Notes: a model not told the origin generated them from the letters alone. A stretch of 64,000 nucleotides of DNA from Microbispora hainanensis (GCF_036186745.1 NZ_CP108086.1:3906001-3970000), one strand, 5' to 3'; counted from the first letter of the stretch, positions 41,552-51,406 are shown. A program made the numbers and translations.

Positions 41552-43180
41552 TCAGCCGACCTTGATGCGGTAGACGTCCACGGTCTGGTGGTGCGAGGGG
41601 TCGTACCGGAAGCCGGTGACGCCCTTGCGGTAGACCGCGACGGTCTGCGGATTGGACAGGTTGATCGACGCGTAGTCGTCGGCGATGATGTGCTGCGCCT
41701 GCTTGTACAGCTCGCAGCGCTGACCCTCGTCGGTGAGCCGCTGCGCCTTCTCCACCAGTTCGTCGACCTTCGGGTTGTCGTAGCCCCCGTTGTTCTGACC
41801 CTTGTTGATGAACCTGGAGTCGAACATCAGGTACAGCACCGAGTCGGGGTCGGGGTACGGCGGGAAGGCGTAGATCATGCCGAGATCCGGCGTGGTCTTG
41901 TTGCTCTTCAGCATGTCCACGTACTGCGGGTAGGTGACCGCCTCGAGCTTCAGGTTCACGCCGATCTTGGAAAGCTCCGACTGCAGCAGCGTCGCCGCCT
42001 GCTCCATCTCCGCGGTGGCCTTGAGATAGGTCATGGTGAGCGACACGTTGCTCAGCCCCGCCCCGGCCAGGATGCTCCTGGCCTTGTCCAGGTCGTGACC
42101 GGGCTGGGTGACGGTGGAGTCGAAGCAGCTCATCGCGCTGGGCAGCACGCCGACGGCCTTCTTGCCCGCGCCCTTGAGGATGGCGGACACATGCTGGTCG
42201 TAGTCATAGGCGTAGGAGAGGGCCTCGCGCAGCGCCTTGTTCGCCACCGGCGAGTCCTTCATCTTGAAGAACACGTAGAGCTGCACGTTGGTGTCGGCCT
42301 TGTCGACCGTGAAGTTCGGGTCGCTCTCCATCGACGCCCAGTCGTTGGGGTCGATGTCCATCGCGATGTCGATGTCACCGCTGGTCAGGGCGCTCTTCTG
42401 CGTGGCCGCCTGGGCGAGGTAGCGGAACACCAGGTCCTTGGCCTGGGTGGTGAAGCCGCCCCAGTAGGCGTCGTGGCGGGTGAACCTGGCCTCCTGGTTG
42501 GGGCTGTAGGAGACCAGCTTGTACGGCCCCGATCCGGCGTCGTTGTTCGCCAGCCACTGCTGGCCGTCGTCGGAGCCGGCGTTGGCCTGGACCAGCGTGG
42601 AGTTGAGCAGGTAGACGCGGGTGAGTGCGGCCATGAACGGCGCGTACGCCTGCTTCAGCTTGATCGTCAGGTGGGTGTCGTCGGTGACGGTCGTGCTGTC
42701 GTAAGCCGTCACCAGCGACGCCACGCCGATGCCGAGCTTCTTGGCGCGGTCCAGGGTGAACTGCACGTCGGCGCTGGTCAGCTTGCTTCCGTCATGGAAG
42801 GTGATGTCGTCGCGCAGCGTCACGTCGATGGCGGTGCCGTCGCCGGAGACCTTCCACTCCTTGGCGGCGACCCCGGTGAGCCGGTTGTCGTCGTCGTACT
42901 TCACCAGGGTGTCGTAGGCGGGCCGGACGACCTCGTCGACGGTCGAGTTGTCGGCCTGGACCGGGTCGAAGGTGGCGGGCGGCTCGTTCTCGGCGATGAC
43001 CAGCGTCTGCGCGCGGGCGGACGGAGCGCCGGAGGCGCCCGGCCCGCCGTCGGCGCCGCCGCCGCACGCCGCGAGGGCGAGCGCCCCCGCCAGTGCGACG
43101 GAGATCAGCCGCAGCGGACGAGCCGGGTTTCGAAACGGGCGGGCCTTCGGCCCGGAAACGGGGGGATGGGTGAGGTTCAC
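41552..43180 (-). CDS. ABC transporter substrate-binding lipoprotein, family 5
   Basis: Solute receptor of the second importer (542 aa). GTG 43180 lies seven bases after HyuB. The signal has a long polar n-region and lipobox LAAC with Cys39. Family segments include PPATFDPVQADNSTVDEVVRPAYDTLV, DITFHDGSKLTSADVQFTLDRA and GSGPYKLVSY. SBP_bac_5 members bind peptides but also nickel complexes, opines and other small amides. Its place inside a hydantoinase/amine dehydrogenase operon suggests a ureide, imide or proline-containing ligand rather than general peptides (inference). Confidence 0.92.
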   Translation of the reverse strand: MNLTHPPVSGPKARPFRNPARPLRLISVALAGALALAACGGGADGGPGASGAPSARAQTLVIAENEPPATFDPVQADNSTVDEVVRPAYDTLVKYDDDNRLTGVAAKEWKVSGDGTAIDVTLRDDITFHDGSKLTSADVQFTLDRAKKLGIGVASLVTAYDSTTVTDDTHLTIKLKQAYAPFMAALTRVYLLNSTLVQANAGSDDGQQWLANNDAGSGPYKLVSYSPNQEARFTRHDAYWGGFTTQAKDLVFRYLAQAATQKSALTSGDIDIAMDIDPNDWASMESDPNFTVDKADTNVQLYVFFKMKDSPVANKALREALSYAYDYDQHVSAILKGAGKKAVGVLPSAMSCFDSTVTQPGHDLDKARSILAGAGLSNVSLTMTYLKATAEMEQAATLLQSELSKIGVNLKLEAVTYPQYVDMLKSNKTTPDLGMIYAFPPYPDPDSVLYLMFDSRFINKGQNNGGYDNPKVDELVEKAQRLTDEGQRCELYKQAQHIIADDYASINLSNPQTVAVYRKGVTGFRYDPSHHQTVDVYRIKVG

Positions 43181-43187
43181 GGGTCTT

Positions 43188-44936
43188 CTACCCTTCTTTC
43201 GTACGCCTGGAGACCTCGGTGGCGCGGGCGGTCCGGGCCGGGGTCGGCCGCCAGTCGCCCGGCCCGTTGACGATCACGCCGTACAGCCGTTCGGCGCTCT
43301 CGGCGGTGACGTAGCCGTCCAGCACATCGGCGACCACCGCCGCCGGGTCGCGGTCGAGCGGGTTGCCGTAGCCGCCCCCGCCGGCCGTGCGGTTGATGAA
43401 GCGGTCGCCCGCTTTCATGGCCGCGCGATACATGCCGACTCGCTTGGCCCGGTCGGTGCCCGGCCACAGCACCATCTCGCTCGGCTCGGGCTCGTGGCCG
43501 CCGTCCAGCGCCCACGGCCGGGTCTTGCTCTTCTTCTTCATCGACAGGACCTCGCCGTCGGCGAGGTAGCGGACCTGCCGCAGCACGCCCACGCCGCCCC
43601 GGAACTTCCCGGCGCCGCCGGAGTCGGGGATGAGCTCCAGCCGCTCGTGGAAGATCGTCGACTTGTGCTCGAGCACCTCGATCGGGGTGTTGCGCACCAC
43701 GCTCTGGGACGGGTGCTGCTGGGCGTTGGCTCCGTCGTGGTCCCGGGTGGCGCCCCAGCCGATGCCCTCGTTGTTGCTGATCACGAAGTCGCGGCCGGTG
43801 CGCGGGTCGTGGCCGAGAGCCATGAACCCGGGCTCGTCACCGCCCGACGACGCCGGAATGGAGGCGATCACCCCCGCAAGCGCCTTGTGCAGCATCTCGA
43901 AGGCGACGATCGCGCTCCACTGGGTGAACGTCGCCGACGGGTAGACGGCGTGGAAGAAATTGCCCGGATCGGCTCTGACCTCAAGGTTGCGGAAGTGGCC
44001 GGCGTTGGTCGGCTCGTGCGGGCTGGTCAGCTCCTTCAATGTGGCCTTCGCCAGGCTCTCCGTGGAGCCGATCGGAAGGTTGACCGGCCCCAGAACCGCG
44101 CCGTCCGACCCGTTGAAGTCGACGATCATGCGGTCGCCGTCGATGGTGACCTTGACCTCCATGCGGATCAGGTCGTCGGTGATGCTGTCGTCGTCGCAGT
44201 ACTCCACGGCGGTCCAGGTGCCGTCGGGCAGCGCGGCCACGCCCTTGCGGGACACTCGCTCGCCGTGCTCGATGATCTGCCGTACGGCCTGGTCGACGGT
44301 GTCCCCGCCGAACTTCTCCCACACCTGCGCGAGCCGGATCTCGCCCGTGCGCAGCGCCGCGAGCTGCGCGTGGAAGTCGCCGATGGTCAGGTCGGGCAGG
44401 CGAGAGTTGAACCGGACCAGCTCCAGGATGTCGTGCACGGGCTCGCCCCGGCTCACGATCTTCGTACCGGGGAAGATCAGGCCTTCCTGGTGCATGTCCG
44501 TGGAGTCGAGGACGTATCCCGGAGCCTTGGCGCCCAGGTCCATCCAGTGCGCCCGCACCGCGAGGTACGCCGCCGGGCCGTCCTTCCCGTCACGGAAGAC
44601 CGGGGCGAACAGCATCGCGTCGTAGGAGTGCGCGCCGCTCCAGTAGGGGTAGTTGAGCAGGTAGACGTCGCCGGACGCCATGTTCTCCCGGCCGACGTAC
44701 TCCACGCCCTTGCGGATCGCGTAGTCGTTCGCGCCGAGGAAGTGCGTGATCCCGGCGGCCTCCGCCATCAGTTCGAGCTCGCCGTTGTAGAGCGAGATGC
44801 CGAAGTCCAGCACCTCGTAGATGACCGGGTTGAAGGCCGCGCGGACCAGGGTGCGGCGCATCTGCTCGCCCACCGACACCAGGTAGTTGCGGATCACTTC
44901 GACCGTCGCGCCGTCCAGGCGTCCGGTGGTCGTCAT
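43188..44936 (-). CDS. hyuB: Hydantoinase/oxoprolinase subunit B (HyuB family)
   Basis: The smaller subunit (582 aa) of an ATP-dependent N-methylhydantoinase/5-oxoprolinase-type enzyme. ATG 44936 overlaps the hyuA stop (ATGA). The product shows the HyuB pattern: an early MRRTLVRAAFNPVIYEVLDFG and MASGDVYLLNYPYWSGAHSYD. Later blocks are VRAHWMDLGAKAPGY, a Gly-rich SIPASSGGDEPG, and GGAGKFRGGVGVLRQ. The C-terminal NRTAGGGGYGNPLDRDP block is typical. HyuA and HyuB act as a complex opening 5-membered amide rings at the cost of ATP. Acetophenone carboxylase-like chemistry is a less likely alternative. Confidence 0.9.
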   Translation of the reverse strand: MTTTGRLDGATVEVIRNYLVSVGEQMRRTLVRAAFNPVIYEVLDFGISLYNGELELMAEAAGITHFLGANDYAIRKGVEYVGRENMASGDVYLLNYPYWSGAHSYDAMLFAPVFRDGKDGPAAYLAVRAHWMDLGAKAPGYVLDSTDMHQEGLIFPGTKIVSRGEPVHDILELVRFNSRLPDLTIGDFHAQLAALRTGEIRLAQVWEKFGGDTVDQAVRQIIEHGERVSRKGVAALPDGTWTAVEYCDDDSITDDLIRMEVKVTIDGDRMIVDFNGSDGAVLGPVNLPIGSTESLAKATLKELTSPHEPTNAGHFRNLEVRADPGNFFHAVYPSATFTQWSAIVAFEMLHKALAGVIASIPASSGGDEPGFMALGHDPRTGRDFVISNNEGIGWGATRDHDGANAQQHPSQSVVRNTPIEVLEHKSTIFHERLELIPDSGGAGKFRGGVGVLRQVRYLADGEVLSMKKKSKTRPWALDGGHEPEPSEMVLWPGTDRAKRVGMYRAAMKAGDRFINRTAGGGGYGNPLDRDPAAVVADVLDGYVTAESAERLYGVIVNGPGDWRPTPARTARATEVSRRTKEG

Positions 44937-47029
44937 CGGTCTTCCTCCTCGGGCGCGGGGGTGGCGGCGGTCACGATGAGCTGGCCGTACGGGTCCACGG
45001 CGAGGCGCTGGTCGCCGAAGATCACGGTGGTGGAGGTGCCCTCCTCGACGATGGCCGGGCCGTTCAGGGCGTGCCCGGGGCCGAGCGTCGCCCTGTCGTA
45101 CACGGGGAAGGCGACGACCTCGCCGCTGGCCACGTCGAAGGCGGGGCGCTCGCCGGACGGGTCCGGCGTCGGCGTCTGCGCGGCCGGCAGCTCCGGCAGG
45201 CTCGGTTTGGCGAGCCGGCCCACCGCGCGCAGCCGCAGGGTGAGGATCTGCCCGGTGTCCGGCATGGCGTGGCCGTAGCGGGCCCGGTGCTGCTCGTTGA
45301 ACCGGGCGAGCACGGTGGCCGCCGTGTCGCCGGGGAGCAGGTCGATGGGGAGCGTGTGCTCCTGGCCGTTGTAGCGGACGTCGAGCCGCCGCACCAGCAG
45401 CCGGTCCTCCGGCTTGACGCCCTGTGCGGACAGCACCTCGTCGCCCTGGGTCTCCAGCTCCGCGAACGCCGGCTCCAGCTCGCCCAGTGTCTCGTCCGTC
45501 AGCGGCCGCAGCACGGTGGTGGCGAACTCGTACTCCAGATCCGACATGAGCATTCCGAAGGCCGAGAACGCCGCCGGCACCTGTGGCACGATCACCTCGG
45601 CGATGCCCATCTCCCGGGCCAGCATCGGGCCGATCAGCGGCCCGGCGCCGCCGAAGGCGAGCAGCGCGAACTCGCGCGGGTCCAGCGCGCGCTCGACGGT
45701 GATCTCGCGGAGCGCGCCCACCGTGCGCGCCAGCAGCACCCGGAAGACGCTGGCCGCCGCCTCGGTCACGGTCACGCCGAGCGGCGCGGCCAGCTTCGTG
45801 GCGATCGCGTCGCGCGCGGCGTCGGCGTCGATCCGCATGTCCCCGCCGAGGAACGCCTCCGGGGCCAGGTAGCCGAGGGTCAGCGCGGCGTCGGTGAGGG
45901 TCGGCTCGGTGCCGCCCGCGCCGTACGCCACGGGGCCCGGCACCGCGCCCGCGCTGTGGGGGCCCACCTTGAGCAGGCCCTCGTCGATCCAGGCGATGGA
46001 CCCACCGCCCGCGCCCACCGTGCGGATGTCGAAGATGGGGATGAGCAGCGGGAACCCGTCGATGGACGCCTCGTGGACCTCGCCCGGCGTGCCGTTCTCG
46101 ATCACGCAGCAGTCGACGCTCGTGCCGCCCACGTCGAACGAGATGAGTTTCCTGCCGTTCAGCTCGCGGGACAGATAGGACGCGCCGACGACGCCCCCGG
46201 CCGGGCCGGACAGCACCGTCATGAGCGGCGCCCGGCGGGCCAGCTCCGCGGTCATCGCGCCGCCGCCCGACCGCATGATGTGCAGCGGACGGGTCAGCCC
46301 GGCCGCCTCGAGCCGCGTCTCCAGAGTGCCGATGTAGTCGCTGAGCACCGGACGGATGTAGGCGTCCAGGGTGACCGTGCTGGTCCGTTCGTACTCGCGG
46401 TACTCGCGGGTGATGTCGGTGGACACCGACACCGACACGTCCGGATACGCCTCCCGGAGGATCCGGGCGGTTCGCCGCTCGTGCTCGGGGTTGGCGTAGG
46501 AGTGCAGGTAGCACACGGCGATCGACCGCAGGCCCTGCTCCTCGACCAGGATCCGGCCCGCCTCGCGCACCGCGTCCTCGTCCAGGTCCTCGACGACCTG
46601 GCCCTGCGCGTCGATCCTGCCGGGGACGCCGAGACGGCGGCGACGCGGGACGAGCGGCGGCGGCGGAGCGTAGGAGAAGTCGTACATGGAATGCCCGGGC
46701 ACGTTGGCGCGGGCGATCTCCAGCAGGTCGCGGAAGCCCTCGTTGGTGATGATCCCGACATCCGCGCCGCGGCGCTGCAGGATCGCGTTCAGACCCAGCG
46801 TGGTGCCGTGCACGAACGCCTCGACCTCGGTGAGCGCCGCGCCGGGGGCGTCGTCGCCGGCGGGCATCAGGCCGCCCACGGCGTCGAGCACGCCCCGGGC
46901 CGGGGCGTCGGGGGTAGTGGGGGCCTTGTGCAGCCGTAGCGTGCCGTTCGCCTCGTCGAAGGCGAGCGCGTCGACGAACGTGCCGCCGATGTCCACGGCG
47001 AGCCGAACACGGCCGGCGGGGGAACTCAT
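44933..47029 (-). CDS. hyuA: Hydantoinase/oxoprolinase subunit A (HyuA family)
   Basis: The ATP-binding subunit (698 aa) with actin-like ATPase folds. ATG 47029 has AAGGAG six bases upstream. The N-terminal phosphate motif is VDIGGTFVDALAFDE. Further marks are FVHGTTLGLNAILQRRGADVGIITNEGFRD, the R-SGGGAMT loop, SGPAGGVVGA and the second ATP motif SFDVGGTSVDCCVI. The metal-binding GGGSIAWIDEG block is also present. It is 58 bases downstream of the COG1228 amidohydrolase gene. Within HyuA families, N-methylhydantoinase, 5-oxoprolinase and carboxylase types cannot be separated by eye. Confidence 0.9.
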   Translation of the reverse strand: MSSPAGRVRLAVDIGGTFVDALAFDEANGTLRLHKAPTTPDAPARGVLDAVGGLMPAGDDAPGAALTEVEAFVHGTTLGLNAILQRRGADVGIITNEGFRDLLEIARANVPGHSMYDFSYAPPPPLVPRRRRLGVPGRIDAQGQVVEDLDEDAVREAGRILVEEQGLRSIAVCYLHSYANPEHERRTARILREAYPDVSVSVSTDITREYREYERTSTVTLDAYIRPVLSDYIGTLETRLEAAGLTRPLHIMRSGGGAMTAELARRAPLMTVLSGPAGGVVGASYLSRELNGRKLISFDVGGTSVDCCVIENGTPGEVHEASIDGFPLLIPIFDIRTVGAGGGSIAWIDEGLLKVGPHSAGAVPGPVAYGAGGTEPTLTDAALTLGYLAPEAFLGGDMRIDADAARDAIATKLAAPLGVTVTEAAASVFRVLLARTVGALREITVERALDPREFALLAFGGAGPLIGPMLAREMGIAEVIVPQVPAAFSAFGMLMSDLEYEFATTVLRPLTDETLGELEPAFAELETQGDEVLSAQGVKPEDRLLVRRLDVRYNGQEHTLPIDLLPGDTAATVLARFNEQHRARYGHAMPDTGQILTLRLRAVGRLAKPSLPELPAAQTPTPDPSGERPAFDVASGEVVAFPVYDRATLGPGHALNGPAIVEEGTSTTVIFGDQRLAVDPYGQLIVTAATPAPEEEDR

Positions 47030-47087
47030 GCCTGACTCCTTCTGTCCAGGGGAACGTGGCTGGGGCGCCGGTCGCGACGCCGGGGGT

Positions 47088-48419
47088 TCATGAGGCGCCG
47101 CCGGTCGTGCCGTCGTCTGGGCCGGCCGCCGGCAGGTCGTCGCGGACGACACGTCCGGCCTGCATGACCAGCGGGATCCGGCGCAGCGCGGAGACATCGG
47201 CCAGCGGGTCGGCCTCCGTGACGATGAGGTCGGCGACGTGGCCCTCCTCGACCGCTCCCACCTCGCCCGCCAGGCCGACCAGGCGGGCCGCGTCGAGGGT
47301 CCCCGACCGCACGGCCTGGGCCGGGGACAGCCCGGCCTCGGCCAGGAACTCCATCTCCCGTACGGCCACCACCGTGTCCTCGATGGGCTCGCCCGGCGGG
47401 TAGTCGGTCCCGGCCAGGAAGGTGATCCCCGGAGCCTCCGGGTCCGCCGGATCGGCCACGCCCGCCGCGATCGCCCGGCGGATGCTGGCGAGGTGGCCGG
47501 GCCCGGTCTCCATCGCCTTCTCGATCTGCCAGGGGGTGAACTCGTGCTCGGCCATCCAGTCGGGGCAGCGGGTGACGCACAGCGTCGGCGTCAGGAACAC
47601 CCGCCGCGCCGCCATCTCCTTGGCCGTTGCGTCGTCGAGGTCGTAGGCGTGCTCATAGCTGCGCACTCCGGCCGCCATCGCCTCCCTGATGGCGGCCCCG
47701 GCCCCCGCGTGCGCGACCACGTACGTGCCGTGCTCGTCGGCGGCCCGCACCACGGCGCGCATCTCCTCCACCGTCATCTGCGCGCCCGCGAACGATTCGC
47801 CCTGATGGGCGATGCCGCCGGTAATGAAGATCTTGATGTGGTCGGCTCCGGCGTCCAGTTCCTCCCGCGCGGCCCGGAGGAAGGCGTCGTGCCCGTCGGC
47901 GTAAGAACAACCGCCGCCCTTGCCGTGACCACCCGTGGTGGAGATCGCCCGGCCCGCACCGACGATACGCGGCGCGTCCACCCAGCCCTCCCGGGCCGCC
48001 GTACGGACCAGCAGGTCGGCCCGCGACTGCTCGTGCACGCAGCGGATGGTGGTGACACCCGCCCACAGCGCGTCCTGGGCGCGGGACAGCGCCCGGAGGG
48101 CGGTCAGCCCGGGGTTTTCGGCCTCGTCGTTGGCCGAGAAGGGATAGACGACCGACAGATGGGTGTGCACGGAGATCAGGCCCGGCATCAGATAGCGGCC
48201 GTTCAGCGCGATCTCCGTGGCGCCGGGCGGCGGCGCCTCGGCGGTGATCCGCTCGATCCGGCCCTCGGTGACCGCCACGTTCGTGTCGCGCCGCACCCGG
48301 CCGTTCCGCACGTCCACGACGTGCCCGCCGGTCAGCCACACGGTGCCGGAAGCGGGCCGCCCCTTGGTCTGGCCGGCCGTCGCCGCGACCAGGTTTCTCC
48401 TCGGAAGCGTTGTCAGCAC
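47088..48419 (-). CDS. COG1228-type metal-dependent amidohydrolase
   Basis: A cytoplasmic amidohydrolase (443 aa) of the imidazolonepropionase/prolidase-like group. GTG 48419 overlaps the previous gene by seven bases and has GAGAGG upstream. Motifs are VHTHLSV (metal His pair), ATTIRC-like GVTTIRCVHE, Lys in DHIKIFITGGI, VAHAGAGAAIREAM, YEHAYDLDD, and Asp in FLAGTDYPPGEP. Some members cleave Xaa-Pro dipeptides and others N-acyl or N-methyl-carbamoyl compounds. Here it sits between an amine dehydrogenase and HyuAB, so hydrolysis of a ring-opened ureide or of a proline dipeptide are both reasonable. Confidence 0.85.
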   Translation of the reverse strand: MLTTLPRRNLVAATAGQTKGRPASGTVWLTGGHVVDVRNGRVRRDTNVAVTEGRIERITAEAPPPGATEIALNGRYLMPGLISVHTHLSVVYPFSANDEAENPGLTALRALSRAQDALWAGVTTIRCVHEQSRADLLVRTAAREGWVDAPRIVGAGRAISTTGGHGKGGGCSYADGHDAFLRAAREELDAGADHIKIFITGGIAHQGESFAGAQMTVEEMRAVVRAADEHGTYVVAHAGAGAAIREAMAAGVRSYEHAYDLDDATAKEMAARRVFLTPTLCVTRCPDWMAEHEFTPWQIEKAMETGPGHLASIRRAIAAGVADPADPEAPGITFLAGTDYPPGEPIEDTVVAVREMEFLAEAGLSPAQAVRSGTLDAARLVGLAGEVGAVEEGHVADLIVTEADPLADVSALRRIPLVMQAGRVVRDDLPAAGPDDGTTGGAS

Positions 48420-49615
48420 TGGGTGTTCCTCTCTTCCTGGTGGTCGGCCTGGTGGTCGGCGTGGTCCATGAGACGGCCGGGACCGAGGTCGGCGATGTCC
48501 ACAGGTGGTGGCTTGCTCTCCGCGAGACAACGGAGCGTCTCCCCCCACAGGGGGGCGAAGGTGAAGGCATAGGTCCCGCCGGCGACGAGAAAACCGGGCA
48601 GCCCGGGAACTTCGCCGATCAGCGGCATCTCGTCGGGTGTGGCCGCGAGCGGCCCGGCCCACATGCGGAGCAACCGCAGGTCCGCGAGGAACGGCAGCAC
48701 CCGCGCGGCGAGCCGGACGTTGCCGTGCAGGCTGGCCAGGCTCGGCAGGCTCCGGCCCTCCAGGTCGAGAGTCCGGGCGGGCCAGCCGCCGCCGATGAGC
48801 AGGTTACCCGCCGCCACCTGTTTGACCGACAGGCCCTCACCGATGTGTTGCACCAGGTGAGGCAGGATGGGCGGCAGCCGCACCGTGGAGTGCATCTGGA
48901 TCGCGACCGGCGACATCCGCAGCGCGGCCCCGGCCATGGCGGCCACCCGGCCCAGCCAGGGCCCGGCGGTGTCGACGACCACCGGGGTGTCCACGACAAG
49001 CCCGCCGTCCCGCCCCGCGGTGACCCGCCAGCCCTCGCGGTGGCGGTCGATGCGCCGGACGGGGGAGTACGGATGCGTCCGCGCGCCGCTCCGCGCGGCG
49101 GAGGAGAGGTAGGCCGGGGTCACCTTCAGCGGGTTGGCGTAGCCGTCGAGAGCGCACCAGGTGGCGGCGATCACGGTGGGGCCGAGCTGGGGGAGCGCTG
49201 CCCTCGCGGCGTCGCCGTCGAGGACCTCGGTCGGGATGCCCGCGCCGGTCTCCCACGCGTGCTTCTCGACCAGTTCGGCGTGCTGCCCGGGGGTCTCGGC
49301 CACGGTGAAGCCACCGCTGCGGCGCAACTCGACCGAGGCGCCCAGCTCCTCCTCCAGCGTTTCCCATCGCTCGCTCGCGGCTCGCTGCAGCGGCAGGAAG
49401 CGCGCGTTGTCGAGCGGCACCTCCTGCCCGGGCCGCTGTGAGTGCACGGCCTGGATGTGCAGGTTGCCGGCCGTGGTCCCGGACCCCTCGCGCCCGGGGG
49501 CGCCGCGTTCGAGGATCACGACCCGGTGCCCGGCCCGGGCCAGGTGATGAGCCGCGGCGGCGCCGAGCACGCCGGCTCCCACGATCACCGCGTCCGCGGT
49601 CAGCACGCCGCTCAT
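48413..49615 (-). CDS. FAD-dependent amino-acid oxidoreductase (DAO family), beta-type subunit
   Basis: A glycine/sarcosine-oxidase-fold flavoprotein (400 aa). ATG 49615 overlaps the previous stop (ATGA). The N-terminal ADAVIVGAGVLGAAAAHHLARAG binds FAD, and the GTTAGNLHIQ block follows. ALDGYANPLK and DTAGPWLGRVA match DAO members. PLIGEVPGLPGFLVAGGTYAFTFAPLWGE is the C-terminal FAD/substrate loop. The tail has His/Asp repeats (DHADHQADHQ). With the two next genes upstream it probably forms a membrane-free multi-subunit dehydrogenase like D-hydroxyproline, opine or HcnABC-type enzymes, with this as the substrate-oxidising subunit. Confidence 0.88.
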   Translation of the reverse strand: MSGVLTADAVIVGAGVLGAAAAHHLARAGHRVVILERGAPGREGSGTTAGNLHIQAVHSQRPGQEVPLDNARFLPLQRAASERWETLEEELGASVELRRSGGFTVAETPGQHAELVEKHAWETGAGIPTEVLDGDAARAALPQLGPTVIAATWCALDGYANPLKVTPAYLSSAARSGARTHPYSPVRRIDRHREGWRVTAGRDGGLVVDTPVVVDTAGPWLGRVAAMAGAALRMSPVAIQMHSTVRLPPILPHLVQHIGEGLSVKQVAAGNLLIGGGWPARTLDLEGRSLPSLASLHGNVRLAARVLPFLADLRLLRMWAGPLAATPDEMPLIGEVPGLPGFLVAGGTYAFTFAPLWGETLRCLAESKPPPVDIADLGPGRLMDHADHQADHQEERNTQC

Positions 49616-51123
49616 GGCCGTTCCTCCTGGGGGGTGGCGGGCCCGAGGGCGTCCGGAGAGGCCCCCGGGGTCGTCTTTGGGGTCGTCTCCGGGGTCGTCT
49701 CCGTGGCGAGCAACGCCCTGAGCGGGATCGGCCGGATCGGCGTGCGCGCCGGGAAGACGTTCGCATCGGTGGTCCGGCCGGCGACGGAGCGCACCAGCGC
49801 GGCCACGGCCACGCCGCACTCCCGGCCCTGGCACGGGCCCATGCCCGCGCGGGTGCGCGCCTTGACCGCGTTCACATCCACAGGGGCGGGGACTTCGGCC
49901 TCCCCGGCCACGGCCCGGATCTCACGCGCGGTCACGGCCTCGCAGCGGCAGATCATCGTGTCGCCGGGGAGCGGGGGGACCAGGGAGGACGTCAGCCGGG
50001 CCGGGCTCGGGAAGAGCCGCCCGGTGAGCTCGGTGAAGCGGGCCAGGCCGCGTAGCGCGGCGCCCGCCCGGAGCAGGTCGCGCCGCGCCGGGGGACGGCC
50101 CTCCCGGATGAGGATGTCGAAGGCCGCGAGCAGGCCGCGGGCGCGGGCGGTGGGCGCGCCGCCGATGCCGGCGGCCTCTCCGATCACGTAGACGCCGGGT
50201 CGCGAGGTTCGCCCGCGCGGGTCCGTGACCGGCGTGGCGTCGCCGGTCACGGCGTCGGTGCGCACGTCGCACCCGAGCATGCGGGCCAGATCGGTCTGGG
50301 GACGGAAGCCGTACCCGACGCAGAGCGCGTCGACGAGGAAGGTGCGTGCCGCCGCCGGGTCGCCGACGGCGGCGACCGTGACCGAGGAGACCCTGTCGGT
50401 CCCCTCGGCGCGGACCACGGAGTGGCCCTGCCAGATCGGCACCCGGGCGCGGGCCAGTCGCGTGACGTACCCGGCCAGCTCGCGCAGGCGTGCCGGGTGA
50501 CGCAGCGCGCCGAGCGCCGCGGGCCGGGGCCGGTACGGCGTGCCGGCCTCGGCGACGCCGACGACGGTCACCCCGAGATCGACGAGGGAGCAGGCGACCG
50601 GAAGCAGGAACGGGCCCGATCCCGCCACAAGGACCCGCTCACCGATCGGCGTGTGCTCGCTCGCGGCGAGGTGCTGCGCGAAACCGGGGGTGGCGACCCC
50701 GGGAAGCTGCCAGCCGGGGAAGGGCAGGACCCGCTCGTAGGCGCCGGTTGCGATGATCAGGTAACGCCCGCGCAGCCGGACGGGACGTCCTTCCCCGTCC
50801 ACCGCGAGAAGGGTGCGCCCGTCGTCGTCCACGCCCCAGACGGTGTGCCTCGTCCGGCACTCGGCCCCTGCCGCGCGCACCCGTTCGACGAGCGCGCCGC
50901 CTTCGGGCCGGTGGTCTCCCCACCGCTCGGCGACCGCGGGCGCGGGCCTGCGGTAGTACTGCCCGCCGAGCTCGGGCTGCTCGTCGACGAGGGTCACGGT
51001 GAGCCCGGCCGCCGCGAGCCGCTCGGCCGCGCTGAGCCCGGCCGGCCCGCCGCCCACGATCAGGACGTCCCTGGTCACCGTCTCGGGGGCGCCGGATGGC
51101 TCGTTCCAATGATCAGCGGTCAC
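49612..51123 (-). CDS. FAD/NAD(P)-linked oxidoreductase with BFD-like [2Fe-2S] domain, alpha-type subunit
   Basis: A 503-aa HcnB/opine-oxidase-A-like subunit. GTG 51123 overlaps the ferredoxin-like gene by 11 bases and has GGAGG about 7-12 bases upstream. The order is VLIVGGGPAGLSAAERLAAAG (FAD), GGQYYRRP, IIATGAYERVLPFPGWQLPGV, and a second Rossmann VLVAGSGPFLLPVA. GVYVIGEAAGIGG comes next, followed by a C-terminal Cys-rich BFD-like domain with MICRCEAVT and GMGPCQGRECG (four Cys). The last 30 residues are a Thr-Pro repeat tail. In relatives the alpha subunit passes electrons from the beta-subunit flavin through Fe-S to an acceptor. Confidence 0.88.
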   Translation of the reverse strand: MTADHWNEPSGAPETVTRDVLIVGGGPAGLSAAERLAAAGLTVTLVDEQPELGGQYYRRPAPAVAERWGDHRPEGGALVERVRAAGAECRTRHTVWGVDDDGRTLLAVDGEGRPVRLRGRYLIIATGAYERVLPFPGWQLPGVATPGFAQHLAASEHTPIGERVLVAGSGPFLLPVACSLVDLGVTVVGVAEAGTPYRPRPAALGALRHPARLRELAGYVTRLARARVPIWQGHSVVRAEGTDRVSSVTVAAVGDPAAARTFLVDALCVGYGFRPQTDLARMLGCDVRTDAVTGDATPVTDPRGRTSRPGVYVIGEAAGIGGAPTARARGLLAAFDILIREGRPPARRDLLRAGAALRGLARFTELTGRLFPSPARLTSSLVPPLPGDTMICRCEAVTAREIRAVAGEAEVPAPVDVNAVKARTRAGMGPCQGRECGVAVAALVRSVAGRTTDANVFPARTPIRPIPLRALLATETTPETTPKTTPGASPDALGPATPQEERP

Positions 51124-51406
51124 CGTCGTCGCCTCCGCCGGTGCCGACCCGCATACCGGGACGCACCCGGGTCAGGCAGGCACGCACTCCCGCCCGGTCG
51201 TCGATCGTCACCTCGCACTCCAGGCACACCCCCATCCCGCAGAAGGGCCCGCGGGGCTCCCCGCTGACGGGGTTGCGGCGCAGCGTCCAACGGCCGTCGC
51301 CGACGAGGGCGGCCGCGACGCTGACGCCGTCCACGACGGTGAGCGGACGCCCGTCCACCGTGATCGTCGCGGTCCGCGGAGGTGTGCCCGTCCCGGTCCG
51401 TGTCAT
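51113..51406 (-). CDS. (2Fe-2S)-binding small subunit, HcnA-like
   Basis: A 97-aa ferredoxin-like protein. ATG 51406 overlaps the DapA-family stop (ATGA). It starts with a short beta domain (ATITVDGRPLTVVDGVSVAAAL). The cluster motif follows, FCGMGVCLECEVT (C-x4-C-x2-C), with a fourth Cys in VRACLTRVRPG. This spacing is that of the small subunit in HcnABC, D-hydroxyproline and opine dehydrogenases. It is expected to dock with the 49612 and 48413 products. Confidence 0.88.
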   Translation of the reverse strand: MTRTGTGTPPRTATITVDGRPLTVVDGVSVAAALVGDGRWTLRRNPVSGEPRGPFCGMGVCLECEVTIDDRAGVRACLTRVRPGMRVGTGGGDDGDR